In this document: in pieces, positions 1 to 6,205 of the stretch
Layout: every line of letters starts with the position of its first letter
How positions within the stretch are numbered: position 1 is the stretch's first letter
Assembly (NCBI GenBank): GCA_019243595.1
Contig: JAFAUA010000269.1
Span: 1 to 14,737, forward strand
Direction of reading: 5' to 3'
Length of the DNA stretch: 14,737 nt
Source: Acidimicrobiia bacterium
GTDB taxonomy: Bacteria; Actinomycetota; Acidimicrobiia; Acidimicrobiales; AC-14
Notes under the pieces: model-generated
What the model was told of the DNA's origin: nothing
The model's database searches: none
What the model saw: the letters and a program-made list of their open reading frames with translations, nothing else
Position numbers and translations under genes: made by a program

Positions 1-554
1 ACGAGCTGGTCGTGCTCCACGCCGGCAACATGGGCCTGAAGCAGGGCCTCGAGTTCGTCGTCGACGCGGCGAGGGAGGCCGGCACCAACGGGCGGCCGTT
101 GCGCTTCGTGCTGATGGGCGACGGCAGCCAGCGCCCGATGATCGAAGAGCGCGCCGCCGGGGTCGCCAACCTGCAGCTGCTGCCGAACATGCCGCGCGAT
201 CGCTGCAACCAGCTCATGGCCGCCGCCGACGTCCTTCTCGTCAACGAGCGGGCCAGCATCGTGGACATGGCGCTGCCCAGCAAGCTCACCTCGTACTTCT
301 CGGCGGGCCGGCCGGTCGTGGCCGCCGTCGCCGACGACGGCACGACCGCCGAGGAGGTGCGCCGGGCAGGTGGGGGCCTGGTAGTGCCGCCCGAGAACCC
401 TGGGGCGCTGCTCGCCGCCATCGACAAGATCGGCGACGACCCCGATCTGGCCGCTCGACTGGCCGAGCACGGACGCGCGTACGCGCGGGACGAGCTGTCG
501 GCCGAGGCCACGCTCCGGCGGGCGGAGATGTTCGTCGCCGCGCTGCTGCCATGA
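1..554 (+). CDS. GT4 glycosyltransferase, WcaI-like, C-terminal half (5' end outside window)
   Basis: This is the C-terminal nucleotide-sugar-binding half of a GT-B fold glycosyltransferase. The reading frame is open to the left edge, so the start lies outside the window. Visible landmarks are a strand-turn reading LHAGNMGLKQGLE, then VLMGDGSQRPMIEERA, then an ADVLLV...LPSKLTSYFSAGRPVVAAV segment and a VPPENPGALLAAI segment. These match the usual order in family 4 enzymes of the WcaI (colanic acid) type, where the glycine-rich turn and the PSKL region line the donor site. It would transfer a sugar from a nucleotide donor to a lipid-linked acceptor in the cytoplasm. Its stop overlaps the ATG of the next gene in an ATGA, so the two are probably translationally coupled. 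Donor and acceptor cannot be deduced. Confidence 0.9.
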   Translation, partial: ELVVLHAGNMGLKQGLEFVVDAAREAGTNGRPLRFVLMGDGSQRPMIEERAAGVANLQLLPNMPRDRCNQLMAAADVLLVNERASIVDMALPSKLTSYFSAGRPVVAAVADDGTTAEEVRRAGGGLVVPPENPGALLAAIDKIGDDPDLAARLAEHGRAYARDELSAEATLRRAEMFVAALLP

Positions 555-1270
555 CCAAGCGCGTCCTCCTGATCACCGACTCGATGGGCACCGACTACGG
601 CGCCCGCGGCTACGCCCGTGTCGCCAAGGAGACGTACCCGGCGACCGTCGACGTACTGCACTACGCCGGCATCCCCGCCTTCATGGTCGCCCACGACCTC
701 GACGAGCGCGAACTCGAGCGCTACGACGTCGCCCTCGTCCAGCTCGGCGTTCCCGACGTCACGGCCCGCTTCCCGCACTTCTTCATGCGCGGGATGCGCA
801 AGATCGGGTTCAAGTTCGTGCGCGAGAGCTTCTTCTTCACGCCACCGAACTTCGGGTGGCGCTGGGTGCTCCGCCTCCCGCTGCTGGGGATCCGGCTGGT
901 GGTCACGAGGATTTATCAGGCCTCGTACACCGAGGCCGACGAATTGGTGACGCTCATCGAGCACATCGTCGGGCGACTACGCACGCGCGCCGACAAGGTC
1001 GTCGTGCTTCCCGTGTTCGAGGTGTCGCGGATCTACGGGCGCGCCCAACGCCGCCGGGCACGTGATGTCAACCGCAAGCTGGCGGCAGCCTTCGGCGACG
1101 GCTTCATCCTCGTGCCGGCGCTCGACCCTGAGGTCTACGGGCGCTATCGCAACAGGGACTTCTTCCACCTGCGCGACGCCTGGCACGAGATGTTCGCCGA
1201 GGAGCTGCGGCCGATCCTCCTCGGAAACGGGAGATCTCAGGTCGACCAGCGAGAGCGGTTGACGTCGTAG
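551..1270 (+). CDS. SGNH/GDSL-hydrolase-like protein
   Basis: A 239-residue protein with the skeleton of an SGNH hydrolase. Block I appears as ITDSMG near residues 8-13 (Asp-Ser). A block III-like strand reads VQLGVPD near residues 63-69. The C-terminal block V reads [17 protein letters not shown], giving the DxxH-type His. Family members act as esterases, carbohydrate deacetylases or acyltransferases. Beside sugar genes, a role in adding or removing an O-acyl group on the glycan is plausible but inferred. The canonical GxND of block III is GVPD here, so the oxyanion Asn is missing or displaced. No signal peptide or membrane segment is evident, so it is probably cytoplasmic. The start overlaps the upstream stop by 4 nt. 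The last 34 bp overlap the 3' end of the opposing epimerase gene. A residue-level alignment is needed to be sure of the family. Confidence 0.7.
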   Translation: MTKRVLLITDSMGTDYGARGYARVAKETYPATVDVLHYAGIPAFMVAHDLDERELERYDVALVQLGVPDVTARFPHFFMRGMRKIGFKFVRESFFFTPPNFGWRWVLRLPLLGIRLVVTRIYQASYTEADELVTLIEHIVGRLRTRADKVVVLPVFEVSRIYGRAQRRRARDVNRKLAAAFGDGFILVPALDPEVYGRYRNRDFFHLRDAWHEMFAEELRPILLGNGRSQVDQRERLTS

Positions 1271-2301
1271 ATCTCCTGGAGGATGGCGGGCACGTCGTAC
1301 TGCAGCTTCCAGTCCGGGTAGTGCGACTCGAAGCGCCCGTTGTCGCCGATCCACCAGATGTGGTCGCCGATGCGGTTGTCCTCGACGTACGTCCAGTCGA
1401 GCTTGCGGCCGGCGATCTCTTCGCTGAGCGAGATGGCCTCGAGCACGGAGGCGTTGCTGAAGCGGCCACCACCGATGTTGTAGACCTCGCCCGACCGCGG
1501 CGCCCGCACCACCTCGGCGAAGGCCCGCACCAGATCGGAGCTATGGATGGCGTCCCGCACCTGCTTGCCCTTGTAGCCGTACACCTCGTAGGCGCGGCCC
1601 TCGATCACGCACCGCATCACGTAGCCGAGAAAGCCGTGTAGTGCGGTGGCCGCGTGTCCGGGCCCGGTCAGAGTGCCGCCCCGGAAGCAGGCCGTGTGCA
1701 TCCCGAAGTAGCGCCCGTACTCCTGCACGATGACGTCAGCCGCCACCTTCGAGGCGCCGAAGACGCTGTGGAGGGTCGCGTCGATCGACATGTCCTCGCG
1801 GATGCCGCCCTCGTAGGTGTGCCCGGGCTCGATCTCCCATCGGGTCTCGAGCTCGACGAGCGGCAGCCGGTTGGGCGTGTCGCCGTAGACCTTGTTGGTC
1901 GACGTGAAGATGAACGTCGCCTCAGGCGCGTGCCGACGGGTGGCGTCGAGGACGTTGAGGGTGCCGACGGCGTTGATGTCGAAGTCGACGAACGGCTCCC
2001 GAGCAGCCCAGTCGTGCGACGGCTGGGCGGCGGTGTGGACGACGACCTCGATGGCATCGCCGTACGAGGCGAAGAGCTTCTCGACGGCGTCCCGGTCGCG
2101 CACGTCGATCCCGGCGTGGCGGTAGTTCTTGAGCTCGCGTTGCAGGCGCTCGGCGTTCCACGCCGTCGACGCCTCGTCACCGAAGAACACCCGCCGCATG
2201 TCGTTGTCGACGCCAACCACGTCGTGGCCGAGGCCCGCGAAGTGAGCGACGGTCTCCGACCCGATCAGGCCGGCGGACCCGGTAACCAGTACGACGCTCA
2301 C
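1237..2301 (-). CDS. NAD-dependent epimerase/dehydratase, CDP-paratose 2-epimerase-like (extended SDR)
   Basis: A 354-residue extended short-chain dehydrogenase/reductase with a GTG start. The Rossmann glycine motif VTGSAGLIG is at residues 6-14 and an acidic VDND ends strand 2 near residue 32. [10 protein letters not shown] follows at about 89-98. The STNKVYGD segment at about 134-141 is typical of CDP-paratose 2-epimerase (tyvelose epimerase) relatives. The catalytic YxxxK position reads F181-GAS-K185, so Phe replaces Tyr. [19 protein letters not shown] at about 207-225 and an ASVLEAI helix near 284-290 complete the fold. The likely role is epimerisation or dehydration of a nucleotide-activated deoxysugar in the cytoplasm; the exact substrate is unknown. 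The start overlaps the upstream methyltransferase stop by 4 nt (GTGA), so it is the third gene of a coupled operon. It runs tail to tail into the SGNH gene. Confidence 0.88.
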   Translation of the reverse strand: MSVVLVTGSAGLIGSETVAHFAGLGHDVVGVDNDMRRVFFGDEASTAWNAERLQRELKNYRHAGIDVRDRDAVEKLFASYGDAIEVVVHTAAQPSHDWAAREPFVDFDINAVGTLNVLDATRRHAPEATFIFTSTNKVYGDTPNRLPLVELETRWEIEPGHTYEGGIREDMSIDATLHSVFGASKVAADVIVQEYGRYFGMHTACFRGGTLTGPGHAATALHGFLGYVMRCVIEGRAYEVYGYKGKQVRDAIHSSDLVRAFAEVVRAPRSGEVYNIGGGRFSNASVLEAISLSEEIAGRKLDWTYVEDNRIGDHIWWIGDNGRFESHYPDWKLQYDVPAILQEIYDVNRSRWST

Positions 2302-3266
2302 GTCGGTGGTCTGTTGCGGTCGACGGGCAACTCGTCCCCTCCAAGTCGGCTGAAGACCACGTCGACCTGGCCGGTGACGGTCGCAGCATCGATGCGCGGA
2401 AATGCTCGGCGGGGACTATACGCAAGGTAATCCTCGACCTCGTACCCATTGGGGGCCGCGTAGCCGCGGTACCCCGCCTCCTCGAAGACGGCGAAGAGAT
2501 CGCGGACGGCGGAACGCTCGGCGGTGCGCTGCGCACCGACCTCGACGACCACCTCGGCGTCGTGGGGAAGCCGCGACAAGCTCGGCGCCAACCCCTTGAC
2601 GGCGGCGAACTCGGCGCCCTCCACATCGATCTTGACGAGACGCACGCGCGCCCACTCGTCATCGTGGAGCATCTGCGGCAGCGGCCGGCACGCGACGCCG
2701 GCGCCAATGGCGGCGTCGGCAACCGCTTTGGTCATGCCCGTGTGCTCGGCCGGCCCGAGCTCCAGCTCGACGCGGCCCTCGTGGTCGCTGACCGCCTCCT
2801 GCACGATGCGGACGTTGGTCACGTCGTTGCGGTGGAGCTGTCGCTCGAGCTGCTCGACGATGGCGGCCGACGCCTCCACGGCGACGACGTGGCCCCCGGG
2901 TGCGACGCTCGAGGCGGCCAACAGCGTGTACCACCCGGTGTTGGCGCCGACGTCGACGAACACGTCTCCGGGCGAGAGCCGGGCCCGCACGAACGCCGAA
3001 AGGTACGGCTCCCACACCCCGAAGGTGCGGACGTAGAGCGAGAGCATGTCCCGCGTGCCGCCGACGAACACGCCGTGCTCGAGCTCCTGCTCGAACGGCT
3101 CGTCCTTGGCCCGCAGGTAGGGGAAGGCACCCCGGCGAAGGGCCAGGGCGCGCAGGCCGATCGGGCCCCGTCCCTGGCCGACGCGCAGGGCGGCCCGACC
3201 GATCGGGCGCCACAGCACCCGCTTCAGCCACGAGGCGCGTTGCTCGCTGCGAAAGACGGTGGTCAT
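2298..3266 (-). CDS. FkbM-family SAM-dependent methyltransferase
   Basis: A 322-residue class I methyltransferase of the FkbM type, usually O-methylating sugar or polyketide hydroxyls. The SAM-binding motif I reads [12 protein letters not shown] at about residues 103-114. Motif II ends in an acidic VVAVEAS near 128-133. The FkbM signature [16 protein letters not shown] is at about 211-226, followed by a VVVEVG strand. A basic N-terminal segment of about 100 residues precedes the catalytic domain, as in many cluster-encoded members. The reading frame is open further upstream to 3452, but that extension is low-complexity Arg/Pro/Ala and overlaps the preceding gene. I therefore chose the ATG at 3266, which overlaps the preceding stop as ATGA. 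It is the second gene of the operon. The hydroxyl it methylates is unknown. Confidence 0.9.
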   Translation of the reverse strand: MTTVFRSEQRASWLKRVLWRPIGRAALRVGQGRGPIGLRALALRRGAFPYLRAKDEPFEQELEHGVFVGGTRDMLSLYVRTFGVWEPYLSAFVRARLSPGDVFVDVGANTGWYTLLAASSVAPGGHVVAVEASAAIVEQLERQLHRNDVTNVRIVQEAVSDHEGRVELELGPAEHTGMTKAVADAAIGAGVACRPLPQMLHDDEWARVRLVKIDVEGAEFAAVKGLAPSLSRLPHDAEVVVEVGAQRTAERSAVRDLFAVFEEAGYRGYAAPNGYEVEDYLAYSPRRAFPRIDAATVTGQVDVVFSRLGGDELPVDRNRPPT

Positions 3267-4126
3267 GCCGAGGGGACCGGGTCGAGGCGGGGCAGCCGGA
3301 GGATCCGGTCGCGCTCCGCGCGCACGCGCCCGAGCTCCTCGGCACTGACGCTGGGCGGAATCGCCAGGTAGTTGGCGGTGTCGGCGGTGGGCGGCGCAAC
3401 TGTCGCGGCGTCGAAGAGCTGATAGCCGGGATGCGCGGCCAGCTGTCGCCACGCCGCCGTGTCGTCATGGTGATAGCACTCGACGACGACGACCGGGGCG
3501 GCGCTCAGGAGCGACGACGCGCCGGCGAGCACGTCTTCTTCGCCGCCCTCGACGTCGATCTTGACCAGCGTGAGGGGCGGCGGCGCCGGCACCTCGCCGT
3601 CGAGCCGGCGCACGTCAGTGGTCACCGCCGGTCCAACGGCGGCCTCGCCGACCAGGCTGCCGCGGTGGCCAGAGTCGAGGTCCCGGTAGAAGAGGGCGGT
3701 TCCCTCCTCGGCACCGAGGGCAACGGGGTGCAGGGTGGCGTTGCCCGCCGGGCGGCGGCCGAGTGTTGCGCGCACCAGCCGCTGGTTGGCGGCGTCGGGT
3801 TCGAAGAGGTGGATCTCGAGCGCGTCTCGCGCCTGCTCGTCGAGCAGCCAGGAGTAGTAGCCGAAGTTGGCGCCCACGTCGACGAACGACCTCACGGGCA
3901 GCTCGCGGACGAGGGCAATCATCAACGCCGCCAGTTCGGGCTCGGCCCCGTGGGATGGGAGGTAGTACGACATGTGCTGCAGCCAACGGAGCCGCACCGG
4001 CTGAGCCGCTCCCCGCACACGCCGCCACATCGGGAAGTCGGCCGTGCGCAAAGCCCAGCGCAGCGGGCCGAAGCGCCGGAGCTTCTCGAGCGCGTTCCGC
4101 TCGCGGAGCGCGTCGGCGATCGGCAT
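3263..4126 (-). CDS. FkbM-family SAM-dependent methyltransferase (operon-leading gene)
   Basis: From the chosen ATG this is a 287-residue FkbM-type methyltransferase. Motif I is FVDVGANFGYYSWL at about residues 81-94. An acidic LFEPDAAN follows near 108-114, where the adenosyl ribose hydroxyls normally bind. The FkbM signature [14 protein letters not shown] is at about 187-200, and VVVVECYHH follows near 212-220. It is distinct from the next gene of the operon; the N-terminal regions do not look like recent duplicates. An upstream in-frame ATG at 4147 would add seven residues. I prefer 4126 because a TACCCT hexamer lies seven bases upstream of it, which fits an actinobacterial leaderless start. 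It heads the operon with the second FkbM gene and the epimerase, and its stop overlaps the next start by 4 nt. Confidence 0.88.
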   Translation of the reverse strand: MPIADALRERNALEKLRRFGPLRWALRTADFPMWRRVRGAAQPVRLRWLQHMSYYLPSHGAEPELAALMIALVRELPVRSFVDVGANFGYYSWLLDEQARDALEIHLFEPDAANQRLVRATLGRRPAGNATLHPVALGAEEGTALFYRDLDSGHRGSLVGEAAVGPAVTTDVRRLDGEVPAPPPLTLVKIDVEGGEEDVLAGASSLLSAAPVVVVECYHHDDTAAWRQLAAHPGYQLFDAATVAPPTADTANYLAIPPSVSAEELGRVRAERDRILRLPRLDPVPSA

Positions 4127-4133
4127 CGCGCTC

Positions 4134-4139
4134 AGGGTA
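4134..4139 (-). promoter_or_regulatory. Candidate leaderless -10 element (TACCCT)
   Basis: On the minus strand TACCCT matches the actinobacterial -10 consensus TANNNT. It ends exactly seven bases before the ATG at 4126, so transcription would begin at or next to the A of the start codon. There is no convincing -35 and no Shine-Dalgarno sequence before this ATG, which agrees with a leaderless mRNA. This is inference from spacing and sequence only. Confidence 0.4.
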
Positions 4140-4167
4140 TTCGGCACGGGCGAGCGTTCTGTACGCT
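4140..4167 (+). promoter_or_regulatory. Candidate promoter for the 4195 methyltransferase gene
   Basis: TTCGGC at 4140-4145 and TACGCT at 4162-4167 are separated by 16 bases and would place a transcript start near 4174, giving a leader of about 21 nt. It lies in the 68-bp divergent gap, back to back with the minus-strand candidate. The sequence just before the ATG at 4195 lacks a clear Shine-Dalgarno. The match to consensus is modest. Confidence 0.3.
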
Positions 4168-4194
4168 GCCTGCCTTGTCCGCGGCGGCGCCTCC

Positions 4195-5172
4195 ATGAAT
4201 CGTCACGAGCTGCGCCGAGTTGTCCGCACGGCGGTGGTCGGTGCGGTCACCCGCGCGCCGTCGGCGCCTCTTCTCGCCGCCCGCAGACGGTACGACCACA
4301 CCCTGACGACGACGGACCCGGCCGCGAGCCCGCCGGCGTTGTTGCGGCTGGCTCGTTTCCGTCCCGTGCCGCCGGCGGTGCGGACGTTCACCCCGCCCGG
4401 TCGCCCCGACGTCCGCTTCGTCAACGCCGCGTCCGGCGTCACCCAGTGGACCTACTGGCTGGGCATGGACGACGTCGCCCGCCTGGGGGCGGGCCCCCGC
4501 GTGTGGGAGGCGCTCTGCGCCCGGGCCGCCGAGGTGGTCGAGATCGGCGCCAACATCGGCTTCTACACGGTGCCCGGCGCCAAGGTTGCCGGCGGCGTGT
4601 ACCGCGCCTACGAACCTCACCCGGAGTCGGCCTCCCTGCTGCGCGCCAACCTGGCCGAGAACGGCCTCGACAACGTCGACGTGCACGAGGCAGCGGTCGT
4701 TGCCGGATCCGAGGACTTCGTCGACCTCACGATTCCGCCCGCGTTCGACGGGGCGACGCCCGGGAACGCGACGCTCGTCCCCGAGTTCTCCGGCGGCTCG
4801 GTCGTGCGTGTAGCCGCCGAGCCGATGGCCGCGGCGCTCGGCGGGTGCGACCTCCTCAAGCTCGACGTCGAAGGCCTCGAGGCCGCGCTGTTCGAGGCCG
4901 CGTGGAACGACCTCGTTCGGCTGCGGCCGGCGATCATGGTCGAGGTGCACGACGTCAACGAGCAGCTGCGGGCGTTGCTGCCCGGACTCGTCGAGGCGAG
5001 CGGCGGTCGCGCGTATGCCATGCGTCGGGCCTCGCTCGCGTCGGTGCGCACCGAGGAGCTCGGACGCGGTCCGCTCTTCGAGCGCTACGGCACATGGGAC
5101 TACCTGCTGGTTCCGTCGGGCCGCGAGCACATGGTCGACGCCCTCGACATCGACACCGGCGCCGCGCAGTAG
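4195..5172 (+). CDS. FkbM-family SAM-dependent methyltransferase
   Basis: A 325-residue protein with FkbM architecture. Motif I is VVEIGANIGFYTVPGAK at about residues 114-130, with Glu in place of the commoner Asp. The acidic loop YRAYEPHPESA is near 136-146. The FkbM signature LLKLDVEGLEAALFEAAW is at about 220-237, and IMVEVHDVNEQL follows near 247-258. The N-terminal 110 residues contain FVNAASGVTQWTYWLGM, a conserved-looking entry segment seen in related cluster methyltransferases. The frame is open upstream to 3763, but that part overlaps the divergent FkbM gene antisense and is low complexity, so the ATG at 4195 is used. The next gene follows after 14 bp and is probably co-transcribed. 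The likely role is O-methylation of a glycan or its precursor; acceptor unknown. Confidence 0.87.
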   Translation: MNRHELRRVVRTAVVGAVTRAPSAPLLAARRRYDHTLTTTDPAASPPALLRLARFRPVPPAVRTFTPPGRPDVRFVNAASGVTQWTYWLGMDDVARLGAGPRVWEALCARAAEVVEIGANIGFYTVPGAKVAGGVYRAYEPHPESASLLRANLAENGLDNVDVHEAAVVAGSEDFVDLTIPPAFDGATPGNATLVPEFSGGSVVRVAAEPMAAALGGCDLLKLDVEGLEAALFEAAWNDLVRLRPAIMVEVHDVNEQLRALLPGLVEASGGRAYAMRRASLASVRTEELGRGPLFERYGTWDYLLVPSGREHMVDALDIDTGAAQ

Positions 5173-5186
5173 GTTCCCGGCCCGTC

Positions 5187-5879
5187 ATGGAGCGCAACCC
5201 GATCGTCCTCGCCAAGCGCCTCAGCCGCGTCGGACGCGCCGCCAAGCGCCTCGTGATCGACGAGGGTCACGCTCGGTCCACGTTGAGCGACAGCCCCGTC
5301 GACCAGGACGGCAACCCGGTGCCGTGGATCACCTACCCGGCGGCCGCCTACCTCGACAGCCTCGACCTCACCAACCGGCGCATGTTCGAGTACGGCGCCG
5401 GGGCGTCGACGATGTACTGGCAGTCCCGGGTCGCCGAGCTCGTGTCCGTCGAGAACGATGCGGCCTGGCGCGATCTCGTGCTGCCCAAGGTCGATCCGAA
5501 GGTCGTGTCGATCAGGCTGGCGACCGACCCCGAGTCCTACACCGGCTCGGTCGCCGAGGGTGCACCCTGGGACGTCGTCGTCATCGATGGCTATCTACGC
5601 GAAGAGGCGGCGCGCAAGGCCGTGCCCTGCCTGGCGCCGGGCGCCATCGTCGTGCTCGACAACACCGACTGGTTCCCCGAGCCGGCCGCCGTACTTCGCG
5701 ACGCGGGGTTGCTGCAGCTGGACTTCGCCGGACCGGGGCCGACGAAGGCCTACCAGTGGGTGACGTCGGTGTTCCTCAGCCGCGACACCGACCTACGGTT
5801 CCGGGCCGAGCGGCCCGTGGTGAAAGGTGGCGAGCCGGTGCCCTACCCGCCGATCGACGGGTGGCCGGCTCAGTCCTGA
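5187..5879 (+). CDS. Class I SAM-dependent methyltransferase-like protein (non-FkbM)
   Basis: A 230-residue protein with a Rossmann-like methyltransferase core. Motif I reads MFEYGAGASTMYWQ at about residues 66-79, and LVSVENDAAW at 85-94 supplies the acidic residue after strand 2. VVVIDGYLREEAA at 130-142 and IVVLDNTDWF at 154-163 are the strand 4 and strand 5 regions. The FEYG(A/S)G-ST-YW pattern is typical of a group of uncharacterised methyltransferases found in polysaccharide clusters. A conserved PWITYPAAAYLDSL segment at 46-59 precedes the core. It differs clearly from the FkbM genes, so it probably modifies a different position or substrate. The ATG at 5187 gives a 14-bp gap from the upstream FkbM gene. 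The C-terminus is Pro/Gly-rich. No substrate can be inferred. Confidence 0.78.
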   Translation: MERNPIVLAKRLSRVGRAAKRLVIDEGHARSTLSDSPVDQDGNPVPWITYPAAAYLDSLDLTNRRMFEYGAGASTMYWQSRVAELVSVENDAAWRDLVLPKVDPKVVSIRLATDPESYTGSVAEGAPWDVVVIDGYLREEAARKAVPCLAPGAIVVLDNTDWFPEPAAVLRDAGLLQLDFAGPGPTKAYQWVTSVFLSRDTDLRFRAERPVVKGGEPVPYPPIDGWPAQS

Positions 5880-5889
5880 GCGCGGAGGC

Positions 5890-6063
5890 TCAGGCGGTAG
5901 CGAGCGGCCGCCAGATCGGCGCAAACGTCACGTCGCTCTGCTGGTGACACGAAGGACAGTCGAGGAAGATCCACGAGCCGACCTCACGGCAGGCGTCCTC
6001 GACCCGGGCGATTCCCACACCGCACCGAGGGCACGACAGTTGCGACGTTTCCACTAGAGCCAC
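5890..6063 (-). CDS. Small zinc-ribbon-like hypothetical protein
   Basis: A 57-residue ORF with two CxxC knuckles, CPRC at residues 11-14 and CPSC at 36-39, with a further Cys25 and His40. The pattern suggests one structural zinc site, as in small zinc-ribbon proteins. It lies opposite to its neighbours and ends 10 bp from the plus-strand methyltransferase stop. An AGGGGG Shine-Dalgarno-like run sits 9 nt before the GTG at 6063, which I chose. A GTG at 6069 (two residues longer) is possible but would leave only 3 nt of spacing. A still longer reading to 6207 is Arg-rich and lacks support. Function is unknown: it could be a nucleic-acid-binding or metal-site protein with no part in glycan synthesis. 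Being short, it could also be spurious, but paired CxxC motifs plus a ribosome site argue for a real gene. Confidence 0.6.
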   Translation of the reverse strand: MALVETSQLSCPRCGVGIARVEDACREVGSWIFLDCPSCHQQSDVTFAPIWRPLATA

Positions 6064-6072
6064 CAGCACTTT

Positions 6073-6078
6073 CCCCCT
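6073..6078 (-). promoter_or_regulatory. Ribosome binding site for the zinc-ribbon ORF (AGGGGG)
   Basis: On the minus strand AGGGGG precedes two in-frame GTG codons at 6069 and 6063, with 3 and 9 nt spacing respectively. The 9-nt spacing favours the GTG at 6063 as the start. Confidence 0.45.
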
Positions 6079-6178
6079 TTTGCCCCCGTCGGCCCTTGCT
6101 CGACCGAGGCGAACAGTTTTCCACAATAGAGCGGATCGTGGCCTTCGGCACGCGGCTTTTTGGCGTCTACGGTGAGAT

Positions 6179-6196
6179 GCCCGCCGGCTGGCGGGC
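6179..6196 (+). other. Perfect GC-rich inverted repeat in the PHP gene leader
   Basis: GCCCGCC at 6179-6185 and GGCGGGC at 6190-6196 form a perfect 7-bp stem with a 4-nt GGCT loop. It lies 9 bp before the ATG at 6206 and at the predicted 5' end of the transcript. There is no following T-run, so it does not look like an intrinsic terminator. It might damp translation, stabilise the 5' end, or be chance in GC-rich DNA. Confidence 0.4.
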
Positions 6197-6205
6197 TCCG
6201 CCCCC

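Larger units (their letters stand above)
6064..6205. promoter_or_regulatory. Divergent intergenic region, relatively AT-rich
   Basis: This 142-bp gap separates the zinc-ribbon gene (minus) from the PHP gene (plus) and has short T-rich patches that stand out from the GC-rich genes. On the plus strand TTCGGC (6144-6149) and TACGGT (6168-6173), 18 bp apart, form a plausible promoter with a start near 6180. On the minus strand TATTGT (6128 to 6123) is a plausible -10 for the zinc-ribbon gene, giving a leader of about 50 nt. TTTTCCACA at 6117-6125 fits the DnaA-box consensus TTWTNCACA but stands alone. All assignments are by eye. Confidence 0.4.

Noticed and set aside
3267..3452. N-terminal extension of the second FkbM gene to 3452
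   Set aside because: The extra 62 residues are Arg/Pro-rich and lie wholly over the preceding FkbM gene. The ATG at 3266 forms the ATGA overlap typical of this locus.
2900..4198. A 432-codon plus-strand frame antisense to two FkbM genes
   Set aside because: It is Arg/Ala/Gly-rich with no domain, while the minus strand carries two complete FkbM signatures across the same bases.
4132..5130. A 332-codon minus-strand frame over the 4195 methyltransferase gene
   Set aside because: It has no motifs and a skewed His/Gly/Arg composition. The plus strand encodes an intact FkbM protein.
6117..6125. TTTTCCACA as a replication origin element
   Set aside because: It fits the DnaA-box consensus but is single, with no cluster of boxes, no AT-rich unwinding region and no dnaA/dnaN neighbour. 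It more likely forms part of a promoter region or is chance.
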